Shown one piece after another: positions 1 to 12,137 of a stretch of DNA of 64,000 nt; position 1 is the stretch's first letter, and each line of letters opens with the position of its first letter. Made by a program: the position numbers and the translations under genes. Source of the DNA: Pyronema omphalodes (lineage: Eukaryota; Ascomycota; Pezizomycetes; Pezizales; Pyronemataceae); contig JAJJXM010000033.1 of assembly GCA_024516155.1 (NCBI GenBank), positions 62,001-126,000 of the forward strand, in the 5' to 3' direction. Below the pieces are notes generated by a model. It saw only the letters and a program-made list of their open reading frames with translations. It was not told the DNA's origin and did not search any database.

Positions 1-3000
1 CGTATGTTGTAATTTTGTGTGGGCTTTGACTGTTACTTCATCAAATTTACTAAGCATCACTCGTAGTACCTACTCGTAAAATCCTATTGCCTACCTACAA
101 CTTACGGTACACCTACAGGCGTCTCTTTGAATAACCTGATGAATGCGCCTCGCCTAAAGCTTCGCCTCAAGATTCATCAGTCACAACTAAAGCTACAAAA
201 AATCAATGTGATAGCTGATAGGGCATAGAAAATGCTGGGAATGTGATATGTAGATGCGCAGGGCTGTAGATTGCATACGTCATAATAGACGTCTATAATG
301 TCTACAATGCGCATACTTAGTCGAATTTGCGATTATGCCAAACACACTGTAATATTGAAGCAAGGTTTGCCAATCTGCGTTATTGGATTTGCGCTAGATT
401 AGCCGAGAATACCGCGGCTTATGAATACTGAACCTGTTCTGGCACGGGGCAGCCAAACGCACTCGAAGAATCTCAAAATTTCGCACTGAAAATCGAACCA
501 TGTCTTTGGATATTTATTCAAGTCATATCGATTGCTACAAAGCACAGCATGAATAATGTCTTCCCGCCTTTGCGTCATGCATGGCGAGGATCTTGCGTGC
601 CCAAGGTGCAGTCAATTTTGAACCACAAAATTTACAATATCTGACCCATGTTTTTACTGACAAACATTACCAAATGTTCGCGGTTCGAACATATTAAAAG
701 CTTAATGGAAGACGGAAGCTTAAGTAAATGACTGGTGATCACGCAAAAATGTGGTGTATGTGCGCTCGGATGGCTTTCTCCGACGCGATCTGTCCATCTC
801 CGAGCGTGGCGCTTACGTACACGAGAACCACATGTGGCGTATGTGGCTTCAAGATCCTCATGTGAATGGGCCCCGCCAAGAGGGTTCATTCAAATCATAG
901 ACAATGCACTTTTCCCCCTCGTTTTCCATCTGTAACTCCCTATAGATTCATACTCCTTCGAGATCAAGTTACATATTATGATGATTGCAAGTTCCCATTC
1001 TGTCTTGGTATAAATTCCGCTTTTGGAGTCGTCTTTCACTAGAGAAAATCCGGGGCCGAGGAACTAAGATTTACGTAACTAAATTGATACAACCACGGTA
1101 TCGCTAAGTGGGGCAATGAAATCCCGGGTTTTAGGGAATGTCTATTACGTTCCTGACAGAGGCGTGGATCTAGCGTGAATTCTAACAGAACCTCCTTTAT
1201 ATTGAATAAAAAGCGATAAAAACGCCTCTCAGAGGCTCTGTACACCATCGATACTTCTTTATACGAGTGAAATTCAAAAACAAACCACTGTGTCTTATGA
1301 CGGACTTGGCAATCAGGAATGCATTGACACGAAACTGTGGAGTCTCCCCACAGAGCTCACCAAACTATCAATATTCCGGCTGCGGAGTAACTTGACCATC
1401 ATGACAGGCGTGAACTCAAAATATCCACAGTCGGTACAATATCGCTACGGATATTACTAACTTGATGTGAGCAAATAGTTGATAGCTTTGAGCATTGGAA
1501 CTATAATCTCATGAGAAACTATTCTGCAGTAGTCAAGTTCTGCCGAAACTTAGATCCTTGGACGGAGCAACAAAAACAGGGACAAGGAGGCCAAAATGAC
1601 GCTCAGCTCCACGCCTGCGCCATGTGGTCTCTACCCCGGATGATGCTACTTACACACCGCAGAAAGCTTGATGCCTGCGTGGGGGAACAAAGCGCATCCA
1701 ACTAAAGTTTATATGGAAACCACACACGTGCTAAGTTACAACTACCCAATTTATCCGTAAGACACTCATCAAAACAGTAAAAAGAGATTAACCAGTTCTG
1801 GTTGGAGAGTCGTATTTCTGCACAGGCACTTCTTAGAGAACATGAAAATACGGCATAATAAAATTCTCGCTTAATACTTGAGAATTACCCTGGCTTACTT
1901 TGCACAGAATAAGGTGATGCCCTTTGTTAGCCGTAGGAGCAGGATTACTGATTGAATCAAGCCTTAACCGCGGCGGCGTCAGTTTGCTAAATCGTCGGGG
2001 TATAGATATGACCAATACATTCCATGTGGCGTTCCTAGTGAAGTAACCACATGCTTCACCTGTATCATATTGCATAAAGTTATAGCAGGAAAGGGTGGGT
2101 TGCAGTACGGCGGATATTCAGCTTCTCGACTCAGCCCTACACGACGCCAGACATCTCAGCTGATCAATATCCTAAAAAAAGCTATTCGTAACGGCCAGAC
2201 ATGATTTCAGCTCGAAGATTTGGAATCTTGGGGAGCTTATTGAGATACATTCACCACTATCCTGGGAATATTTCATCGCGATTTAGAAAAGGTACAAACT
2301 GAAGAATCACGAGTTGAACTGAAATTGTACTTGACTTTCGGGGATACCAACAACTTAAGGTAGCACTAACTCTAGGCGCCATAATTTCAAGCCTTATCTT
2401 CCAATGCATGGGTTCGTATCCAAATCGGTTTTGTGGCGATATGTTTGACGAAAGTATCAAGTACCGATTTTTGGGAAGAATACATCATACACCTCGGAGT
2501 TATTGACCGATGAACAATAAGCGTTGCCCAGAATAGCGCTCAGAGTCTCAGCTCAGCATGGTATTTTCTGATGATTAGTTCCACCTACGCATACCAGAAT
2601 CTACGCCGTCTCCATCGGAAGCTAAGCAGTAGCCGATGTGGAGACCAAATTTCATCACCTTCTTTTTACCCGTAACTAGCCTTATGCCTAGTACGGAGAG
2701 ATCTACAGTAAAGCCTCTAGATCTGTGTAAGATTGCACCTGGGCAGTCTTGTTTGCTGGAACCCCCATACGTAAATCCGGGCTTTCTAAAGAACCGACAT
2801 TGCAGCCCATCTATCTGTATTCTGGCCTAACATTGGCGTAGGTTCATCCATGGAACGTTAGAGTGAGTGAAAGCTAATGTACTTAGGAGTGACTTACATA
2901 CCTGAACGACGCCCGGAACAGAATCTCCTATATCTGGCTGAGTCCCAAGTAGCGGCGAGATTAAATTGCACTACCAACGTCCCCGCAGTTTTTTGCTTCA

Positions 3001-3133
3001 CATACTTAGGGTAGTTCTTTATGTAAGTGAATGTTGAACTGAAAAATGCATAAAGGATGCCATCTGACCCTCATTTCTTCAGGCAAGATTTTGATTCCAC
3101 GGGTTCATCTTCAGGATAGGGGCAGCCATCAAC
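1..3133. other. Intergenic, no gene recognised
   Basis: Only short open frames (80 codons or fewer) occur on either strand, without splice-linked continuity or recognisable motifs. No repeat, tRNA or transposon end was seen by eye. The composition is mixed AT-rich. The final ~100 bp serve as upstream region of the GPCR gene that follows. Confidence 0.5.
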
Positions 3134-4527
3134 ATGCAGATCTCAGCTCCTTTCACCGAACAACAGTTCGATATGCTTGAAAAAACTTCAAGAATATCCA
3201 GTGTCTTCTCCTTATTCGGCGCCGGATTTATCATGGTTACATTCTGCACAAGCGAAAAGTTTCGACGTCCTATTAATCGACTGGCCTTTTATGCATCTTT
3301 CGGAAACGTTTTGACAAATATTGCTACTATCTATTCAAGAGAAGGAATCAATGCGGGCCGTGACAGTCTTCTTTGTCAGTTGCAGGGCGGAATTATTCAA
3401 TGGGCAATTCCAGCAGACGCCTTATTTGTAAGTTCCACCAACAATTCCATTTTACCTGGTTTACATCTAACACTTACAGTGTTTGGCAATGGCCTTTAAT
3501 GTTTACCTTACAGTCTTTCACAAAAGAACATCAGATCAGCTCAAAGTTTTGGAACCAGTCTATATTATTTTATGCTATGGCATTCCATTGATTCCCAGCC
3601 TCACTTTTCTCCTTATAAATCCCAACCCAACCCGCGGTAAAATTTACGGACCGGCAACGCTTTGGTGCTGGATCGATAACGAATGGCAAGTTCTACGTAT
3701 CGCCTCTTTCTACGGACCGACTTGGGTAGTGCTCGGATTAACGTTCTTCATCTACCTTGTTGCCGGTAAAGTTATCTTTACACTACGGCGCAACCTTCGT
3801 CGTGTTGCAAAAGAAGGTCGAGTATCGAGCGATGTACGATCCCGAGGACCGCCATCATCATTGCAATTACAGATGGGGAAAGTCGTTGTCTCAACTACCG
3901 ACACAGTGGAAGTATCTGTATCCAATGCCTCTGAGGACGCCCTACCGCCACCACCATCTCCCGGCCTTACAATCTTTCCAGGAATACATAGACACATCAG
4001 TAGAAGTGTGCTACCTGAGATCGCGAGCTATACGTGCCACATCGAAGCAGTTCCGCACAGGCCTTCAGTTGTACCCAGACCTCGAAATACCGCAGTAGAA
4101 GCAAATACGGCTGCATGGGCATATTGTAGATGTGCAATGTTGTTCTTTTTGGCGCTTATAATAACTTGGGTAAGTCAAGTGCAATTTCCATCATGAGGCC
4201 TACATTTCAACTCTGCACAGAGAATCACGATTACTAACTCAATTATAATAATAGGCTCCATCAAGCATCAATCGTGTTTATTCCCTCGCGAATGATGGTC
4301 AGTCAAGTTTTGCACTCAACTTGGGTGCAGTTTTAGTTCTTCCGGCTCAGGGGTTTTGGAACGGCTTGATCTATATTGTCACCACTTGGCCAGCGTGCAA
4401 AGCCTATTTTAACGATATGGTGGATCTTTGTATGCAGCCTCTGATCTGGTGCCAAGAGATTAAGGGATTTAGGAAGTTGGCTGAGAAGCTCCCTCGGAAG
4501 CAGATCAGTAAGTCTTCACTAGTATAG
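3134..4527 (+). CDS. cAMP-receptor-like G-protein coupled receptor (7 TM)
   Basis: A three-exon model joins in frame: 3134-3427, 3480-4169 and 4255-4527. Introns of 52 and 85 bp both fall in phase 0, with donors GTAAGT and acceptors ACAG/ATAG, giving about 418 aa. The N-terminal half has hydrophobic segments starting near residues 22, 50 and 85. Exon 2 adds further membrane segments and a long Ser/Pro/Thr-rich third intracellular loop (about residues 205-300). The exon 2/exon 3 junction rebuilds the TM6-TM7 region, reading ITW then APSSINRVY. That Trp/Pro/Asn-Arg-x-Tyr arrangement is typical of the fungal Git3/cAMP-receptor-like GPCR group (GprC/GprH types). The C-terminal tail is short and basic. 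Expected role: plasma-membrane nutrient or pheromone-like sensing coupled to a heterotrimeric G protein. The ligand cannot be inferred. A last GTAAGT just before the stop could support an alternative 3' end. Confidence 0.85.
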
Positions 4528-5696
4528 TTGCGTCGTGAGGCTGTATAGTTTACGATTCATGATACTGAGAAGTCTTATGACTGTATAATAATGCTTAATA
4601 TCTGTATATAATAGCTTTTTGTATTTTCCGGATTTTATTCTTTTGGATTTGGGGTTTGTATCTGCTGCGGTACTGCGAAGCTAGGGGTGAAGTTTACTGT
4701 CTCAGATTGGATATGAATTTGAGGCTTGCATATATCGGCATACGTTTTGCATAGGTTTATTTATTAGGATTTAACATGATGCGACAATTTCATATGTATT
4801 CAAAATAAATTAAAGGGAACTGCCTTCAAAAGGAATAGTTTCTGTACATATGTCTCTCGCGCCAAATTAAGGCTCAGCCCACAGGAAAACCCGTAGGATG
4901 CAGTTCAATGCGATGATCATCGATTGCTTGACTCCCGCAATGATTCGTACCGAAGATCGCAGCCACTGCGGGACTCACCGAGAAGATACGCTTTTCCTCG
5001 GACTTTAATTTCGATATGGTACATTGGTTCTTTTGTGCTATTCATAGAGCAGAGAGGCGAAAACGCGGGCAGCGAAGCAAAGCAGTCGACGTCATGGTTA
5101 TTGAACGTCTCTAGACATCAGCTGTCACTCAGGTGCTTGGACGGACGACCTCAGAGGTCATTCGGCCCGGTCAACAGAATTCGGCTCCGGCCATGAGAAA
5201 AAGTAAAAATCATAATTAAGAGCACAGACATCTAGAGAAAAATGATCAAAGAAATTGAGACATGATTAATTAGTACCATTCATCGCATCGGTCTAGATCT
5301 TGATCTACCTCAGCCCAAAGAAAGTCCAACCCCTAAAACGCCATAATTGTAACCATCGACCGTAAACCTGTCATCATGAGATTAAAGCGTAACTAAGCAA
5401 ACATCAGTACAGCAGCCACTGAAGCACCGGCTGCTGCAACTGAAAACAATAGTGCAGAGAAGGAAGCCTGTTGCGTAGGGGGCGCGGCGGAAATAATCGG
5501 ATACGAGAAGTTGCCTCTGAGGCCTATTTTCATGTCCATTAATAAAGATTATAACAATCATCACAATCATACAAAGTAAACCATACACATATATCCGTTT
5601 TTGTTAAACTTTTTCCAGACCGTTTCCGTTGTCCACCAACCGTATCCCTGGATTCACGGTGGACTCCCAGCGCGCGCCGCAAGAAAAGAAGCAAAA
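4528..5696. other. Intergenic, no gene recognised
   Basis: This is the shared 3' region of the GPCR (+) and the EEP phosphodiesterase (-), which converge here. Short frames only; no repeat or RNA gene seen. Confidence 0.5.
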
Positions 5697-7119
5697 TCAT
5701 CGCTTACCCCACAGCACACCAACCGCATCCAACTCCGTCCCCGTATGTCCCTGAAATCCCGCAATGGTCCAACCCTCTCCCGGCCTCATCCACGCAGTAC
5801 ACGAATCTGTCCTCTTCCCTGCTTCTAGAGAGCGTCCTCGATCCGACTCCACCCTCATCCAGAACACACCCTTTTTCCCATCGTCTCGTGTTCCAATACA
5901 CAACTCCACCTTCTGTACATTCTCCCCATCCTGCAACGCAAGCTGCTTCGAATCTCCTCCTCCACTACCACCTCTATTCAACACTCGGCCATCGGAAAGC
6001 GAGTATTTCAGGGCATCAATCCTCGAGCCACTCCTGATAGTAATGGAGCTCAACACAGTCGCCGAAACCGGACTTTCAAACGCTCCCTTATAATCTGCCA
6101 AATCATTCCAATACCCCGAGTTTTCTCTTCCTCCCAGAACTTCCGGTCCAGCTCTGAGACTTCGCGAAACCTCCCAATCAAAGATAGCCTGCAATGGCAT
6201 ATGATCACTCAACGGCCCGCCATCCGGTCTTAGAAATTGATAATTATGATTCACAAATCCCCTTGGAATAAGCTTCAACGCCTTCGATCCCCGAAAATGA
6301 ATCTTATCAATCTGTTCACACTTATTGTCCTCCTTTCCCGCTGGGATTGGGAATGGGCATTCTATGGAAGGTCCCGGGGATGGCGCAATACCTCCCTTCT
6401 CCAAGACTACCCAGATATCTGACATGCCGTTTTTCTGGGCAAATAAGCGTGTGGGATCTTTAGCGGAGGTATAACGTGTGTTTGTATCTCCTGCCAGTAC
6501 AATAGCATTGCCAGAGGAGTAGGAGCTGATGAAGTTTGATAGCTGTTGAAATCCAATTTGCCGGGCAGCGAAATCCAAATCCGTATCACCTGCTTCGGCG
6601 TGTAGATTATAGAAATCGATATTCACACCTGGTGCAAGCTGCATTCGCATAGCTGTAAATCCTTTGGGTGTTAAACAATCCCCCGAACCAAACCAACAGG
6701 CTTTCCAGGTTTCACGTTTCAGGTCGGTCCATGGATAGTTGGAGAGGGTGTTGAGGCCGCTTCCGATGGGGACGTTGCCGGATGTGGTGGTACGGAAAGG
6801 ATGTCGGTCACTAAAGAGGAGGGCATCATGGTAGGCGAAGTCTTCTTGGACGTGAACTATGGAGAAGTTGCCGATACGTTGGGAGATTAGGGGGGTGTTG
6901 TTGACGGGATCGGAGCCGGAGAGGGGTTCTTTTATAATTATGATGATTAGTTTACTGCTATTAAGGTGGGACTCTTCAAGTTGAGGTAGAGAAATGTGGC
7001 TAACCTGGGAGTCCGGCTATATTGTAGGTTAAAATATCGAAGCTTCCACTGAGAGAGCTCTGAGCATAAGTTCTAGCTAGGAATAATAAAGCCGATGTGG
7101 CTAGTGTACGTCCTAGCAT
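5697..7119 (-). CDS. Secreted endonuclease/exonuclease/phosphatase-family protein with C-terminal jacalin-like domain
   Basis: Two exons on the minus strand, 7119-7005 and 6928-5697, are separated by a 76-bp intron (GTTAGC...AAAAG) and encode 448 aa. The start gives a signal peptide (hydrophobic residues 4-15, likely cleaved after TYA19). All hallmarks of the DNase I-like EEP fold are present in order: FDILTYN (Asn33), VHVQED (Glu67), YNLHAEAG (His148), LAGDTN (Asp186/Asn188), CEQIDKI near residue 244, and LSDH (Asp280/His281). The family hydrolyses phosphodiester bonds in nucleic acids, inositol phosphates or sphingomyelin; the substrate here is not evident. From about residue 295 a Gly-rich beta-strand region follows (ITIRSGSRIDALKY, WTIAGFQGHTGTELDAVGVL). 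It resembles a jacalin/prism-type lectin domain and suggests glycan binding. The intron splits the segment just after AGLP, so the first exon is easily missed. Confidence 0.88.
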
Positions 7120-8852
7120 TATGATAGCTCTGATAATACTGAAGCCCCGCAGATATCGGCGATGTGGAGTACCAATAGGTATGGTCGATCAAGAGGATAA
7201 ATTCCGAGTAAAAGAAAGTATTTCTCAAGCTTCAAAAAACAGAGTGCGTATGGGCATTTTAATACCGGCTCTCTGCTGGGGAACCCTCCTTCCCTTGGAC
7301 ACAGATGCACATGCTCTTTTCTATATACCCATGGCCAAACAGGTACAACTCATTTGTTGCATCGGTTCTACTTATTCGTTCGCCTCCAGCTGTCCGTATA
7401 TTATCTGAATTTCCGCCTGTATATCTACTTCTGCAGACGACATTCCTAACAAGACCCATCTTCCGGGTATCTAGACTTTTGTTCTGCATAGCATGCATGC
7501 ACCTACAGGGACAAATATCTTCTGATTTGCACCGAGTAATCTATCCCTCCAGATCCCTAGCATCGGCTATTTCCTTATTAACTTTCCCCCTCCAATGATA
7601 TCGTGATGCCTACCTGGAACTTCTGCCTTATGAACAGGTCAGAAGCTTAACATTCAGGAACACAGTGGCGATCATATGGATAAAGTCGGTGACATTTTGC
7701 CGGCTTTCCATAAGTGAGGTACAGGAGTCACATGGGAGGGAGGTTGAGACTTTCAGTGCATGTGGCCATTCAATCACCACCATTCCTTTCTGAGGTCGTG
7801 ATAGGTATTATGGAGATGCATATCATCAGACGTTAATTCGAAATCAGTTTTCGAAGCAGATTCAGGTAACGGTACAAGTGAAAAACAGTCGGTCAGCTGT
7901 GTTGATTCCTGTGAAGCTCTGTAAATGGCAGGCTTCGCTGATTTTATTAGGCGGCTACACGAAATCTCCAAGCTGGAATGAGATGAAATCATGTGCATGG
8001 CAATATATAGTTCGGACTTCTCGAAGGTCATCTACTGGCCAATAACCCCTGGTCCCCTGTTGATCTTTGATCTTGTGAAATTAGATCCGATCCCCACCCC
8101 AGCCACAGCAATTTATCGTTCGTAGCTTGTGCCACCTGCGCAGAGCGACGATCTTCTAGAAAAGAGAGGTTCGTACTTTGCACTGTTCTACAGTTTGAAA
8201 TGAACTGCAAGATGCTCCATTTATTCGGACTGATGGAAAACAAGTCGGTGATGAATCTAATGATGTTATCTTGAATGATGAAGTGTTCCTGTATGGCGCC
8301 ATAGCTCATTGTAAAAGGGTGGGGGTGGGGGGAGGGCGCTAAACAGCTTCTCGAAATCCAGGTTAGGGTTCGGATACTGGCGATCCAGGCTGTAATCAAG
8401 CGGTGACAGTGCGGCACAGCGGATGAACCGGGCAGACAGGGAATTTAGACGAGCGAGCGTAATTCGGAGAACAAATGGAACCGAAAAGGATCATACGTTG
8501 GGCCAGTCCAAAATCGTTGATAGATGGTTATCAACCCGATATTGATTTGTATTTCTCTTCTCTCTCCTCCGATGGAATTCCGCAAACTCACGCGATTCAC
8601 CTTAACAAGGCGATTCTCCGAGGATTTATCGGTGGCTGGCTGGCTGGTTTACTCTAGAGAATTTACATATGCATCTCCTGTTCCAATCCACCATGTCTAG
8701 CAGAAGGCCTCAGCTCAGCTCAGCTCAAGAAAAAAAGACTTGGCAAAAACTTGCTCAACCCACAAGAATATATTGTGCTTCTACTAATTTCGACTTTGAC
8801 TCAAGCGCTTTCCACTTTTCTTCTTACATACCATACCCATCACCCAGCAAAT
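7120..8852. other. Divergent intergenic region
   Basis: This lies between the divergently transcribed EEP gene (-) and alpha/beta hydrolase (+). Only short uncorrelated frames are seen, including one of 129 codons on the minus strand at 8028-8417 that lacks recognisable motifs. A short direct repeat of CAGCT units lies near 8711-8725. Confidence 0.45.
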
Positions 8853-10021
8853 ATGGACACACACACACTTCTCCGACGGGTGGTCCCTGTCCCCGCTTCT
8901 TCATCAGTTGCACCTCCACCCCCTCAAGGAACCCAGCGTCATTTCATCCAAACCGACAATGGAGATCTGGAAATCCTTTCGGCTCAACCTCTAAAAAGAA
9001 CCTCAAAACCGAGTTTGTTGTTTATTCACGGCGGTAAGTTTGGTAGTAGCTGGCTCGGCTTTACTCTACCCCATATTCAGATACCGCGTCCGCCCTGGAA
9101 TCCCTGTCCCATCCGTTCCGATAGAGGCCCCGGCCGGTCCAAGCTGGACGGGCTATCTATGATTGAACCGTAACTAACCCCCGAGTAGGTTTCGGTTCCG
9201 CCCTTTGTTACCGCCGCTACTTGAAATATTTTGCAGACCGGGGCTACTATTCATACGCCTTATCCCTAAGAGGTCATGGAAATTCCTGGCAACCTGGGTA
9301 TTTGAGAATGTATTGGATGCCACGGGAGGAATTTTTGAAAGATATTCTTGCGGGTATTAAATATGTTGAGGGAGAAGACCAAACGGGGCCTCCAGTATTA
9401 ATTGGACATTCGGCAGGAGGGGGGCTTGTACAGGAATTTGTCGCCAGAGGGGAGATATCAATTCGGGGTACGGCTTTAATCGCTGCAATACCTGGAAGCG
9501 GATCGTGAGTTCTTTCTCTGAGGTTTTACCAAGGGATTTTCTAGAAGGTAATTTGTTGCTGATCATTGGTTAGTTGGCGCGTGAATTTGAATTGGTTGTG
9601 GATGGACCCTTTAATGTTGTTACGATTTTTCTGGCACCAATTTCATCCTCGGTCCCCTCTTAGCTCAACTGCGTTGGTTAAAAGAGCTTTCTTTACATCA
9701 TTAACTGATTCCGAAGTAAAATCGGTTGAACGAACTATGCCTCCATGGGAGAGTATGACATGGGCATGGAGTATGTTCTGGCAGTTTGTTGATCCCGTAA
9801 AAGTGGTAAAAGAAATGGGGAACGGGATGTTAGTTGTTGCAGCAGCAGAAGATAGATTGGTAGGAATAAGTGTCCCCGAAGAAACTGCATTATGGTATCG
9901 CAGGTACGGAGGAAAAGTTGATTTTGCGGTTGTGGAAGATGTTGGACACCATCTCATGTTGGATAAACATTGGATTGAGGGTGCGCATGTGGTGAGGCAT
10001 TGGCTGGAGGGGTTGGATTAA
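8853..10021 (+). CDS. Alpha/beta hydrolase fold protein
   Basis: Three exons (8853-9033, 9189-9504, 9574-10021) with introns of 155 and 69 bp join in phase 1 and phase 2 to give 314 aa. The ATG at 8853 is chosen because the open frame upstream has no other ATG. The splice at 9033/9189 rebuilds the oxyanion-hole motif FIHGGFGSA. The nucleophile elbow is LIGHSAGG (Ser135), the acid is in AAAEDRLVG (Asp259), and the catalytic His is in VEDVGHHLML (His291). The triad is therefore complete and in canonical order and spacing for a lipase/esterase-like alpha/beta hydrolase. No signal peptide is seen, so it is probably intracellular. A role in detoxification or ester metabolism is possible, but the substrate is unknown. 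Length is normal for the superfamily. Confidence 0.88.
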
Positions 10022-11201
10022 TGGATTTGTGATTAGTGAACTAAACCACTGGAACACATTAACGGGCAGGCATCCATTACAGGCGAAGCTCTATTCGGGG
10101 CTTATTTCTAGATTTGAAACTATTCACAATTGTTTCTTTTGGAGTCCGTCAGCCATGACGGAATACAATCCAATTCGTAGTTGATGGCCGATCCGGGTGG
10201 ATGGGATGACGCTCAACTTCGGGTTCAGCTTCCCCTGCATCAACCGGGTCAACCACGTATCTACACACTAGAGGATCTCTCTACTATAGTCATCGCGACC
10301 ATCCCAGACCAGTAATCCATCGGTTCCATCCTCCTTCGCCTCATAGGGCTGGAGATCTAGGGTAACATCAGCGACACATCGCAACACCCAAGCTTCGGGA
10401 TGCGAGTTGGTATGGCAACCATTCAAAAATCGAGAACCCGTCAGCGCGACCATTGCATATCACCGATATTACTGCATTACCAAAAGAGTCTTCTTGAATA
10501 AGTTAACTAAACGCATCATGATAATTAATCGACGCAAAGGAGAGAAGTTATTGGTACAGCGTCAGCCACGTTGTGTCTCTACTATTTCTCAACAACTTTA
10601 TTAGACGCGTCAGTTAGGCAGAACACTACTATGTAATTTACGGTCGTCTATAGTTCTTGATGTCAGCAATAGTACAAAATGGTGATGAGGTGACATCGAG
10701 TGTCTTGAAATTAGAGACTAAGATTGATACTAATCGGACAGAAGTTCCTGATTCATCATGAGAGGCCTCAAGCGCAAAGTAATGGATAACTAACTTAGGT
10801 AGCACCGTCTGAACCGAGCTGAACTGATAACGTCGAATAAATTAATCTTACCATGTATTCTAATGCACTGGTGCTCAGATGGCTTGCGTTGCTGGGGGGG
10901 GGGGGGGGAGGTGATTCTAACGCATTAACGCACCGATAGACACCACCGGGGGATCAGCCGCTCTTTAGCTAGGGGAGCTCATAACACTCGCACCCATAAG
11001 TGAGCCAATGCCAATCGCAGCGGTGATGAATGCCTAGTGATGTCTTGCTAGCATCACAACGAATATGTCTCAGCTCAGAAAGTTTCTTTTTCTTGGTCCG
11101 AGACATGTTGGAGATAAATACTCCCATCTCCCCGCCGTTGTAGAACGAGTTTAGTCAGTCACAACTGGTTCCTCAAAGATATCACTCGACAAATCACAAT
11201 A
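10022..11201. other. Intergenic with a G15 homopolymer
   Basis: No gene recognised. A run of 15 G lies at 10894-10908. The last ~150 bp are the probable promoter and 5' UTR of the hemerythrin-like gene. Confidence 0.5.
10894..10908 (+). repeat. poly-G tract (15 nt)
   Basis: An uninterrupted run of 15 G in non-coding sequence, one of four long G/C homopolymers in the window. Exact length is prone to replication slippage and sequencing error. Confidence 0.9.
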
Positions 11202-12137
11202 ATGGCATCCGACGCCCCCGCTGTTGAAACTACCATCGAAGCTACTCAGCCAGCTCCAGCTCCCGGCGAGAAAGATACCAGACCGAAGCAATGGGCCGAT
11301 GGACCATTTCCTTTGATTGCGACTCCAAGGTTCAGCGGTGAAGATGTAAGTTTCTCATCACAATACCTTTTCACAACTCTAAATCACTTTTTCATCCATT
11401 CCTCCAATACCATGAAAGAAAGCTAACATAATCTCCAGAAATCCTGCCCCTTTACCACCGCCGCTTCGCACATGGCCCTTGTACACAACATTCTTCTCCG
11501 CACCCTAAACTCCATCTACCTCCAAGCCCCTCGTGTGCCCGCAACTGAGCACCTTGATTTCATCCAATACTCCCTTCTTTGGTCTGCATTAATCCATGCC
11601 CATCACCATGGAGAGGAGGCACAGTTCTTCCCCGGAGTCGAGGAGGCGGCCGGTGTTCCCGGCCTGATGACCGGAAACGTTGATCAACACCATTTATTCA
11701 CTCCCGGTATCAAAGCCTATGAATCCTACCTCCAGTCCTGTATTACAACACCCGGAGGATTCAGTGGTGATAAGTTATGTGAGATCATCGATGGATTTGC
11801 GACTACACTTCAGCAGCATTTGGCAGATGAGATTCAGACAATTTTGAAGTTGAGGGAATACGGAGATAAGATTCCGATCTTGAAACTGATCGAGGAAGAG
11901 GGAAAGAAGGTCATGGGAGAGATTCCTAAGACTTCGGTGCTGATGTTGTTGACGGTGAACTTGGAGAAGAACTTTGAGGGGGGAATTCATAACGATTTTC
12001 CTCCAGCTCCGGGAATGGTTAGATTACTGATGAGATTTGTTTGGCCGATTCCTAAGAGAAAGTGGTGGAAGTTTGCAAGTTGTGGATGGGATGGAAAGAG
12101 GAGGGAGTTGAAGTATGCGCCGTTGGTGGAGGCCTAG
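11202..12137 (+). CDS. Hemerythrin-like cation-binding domain protein
   Basis: Two exons (11202-11345, 11439-12137) join in phase 0 across a 93-bp intron with donor GTAAGT, an AGCTAAC branch-like site and CCAG acceptor, giving 280 aa. The N-terminus (1-48) is Ala/Pro/Thr-rich and probably unstructured. Residues about 55-195 form an all-helical domain. It has spaced metal-ligand-type residues: SHMALVHN, HAHHHGEE (about residues 101-108), VDQHHLF, and LQQHLADE. This His/Glu pattern is the hemerythrin/HHE signature, expected to bind a di-iron centre. Fungal homologues are cytosolic and mostly uncharacterised. Redox or iron/oxygen sensing is a family-based guess. The C-terminus is basic and contains a Trp/Lys-rich segment (WPIPKRKWWKF). 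Confidence 0.88.

Noticed and set aside
8028..8417. 129-codon minus-strand frame
   Set aside because: No motif, no splice continuation and random-looking composition in a divergent promoter region.
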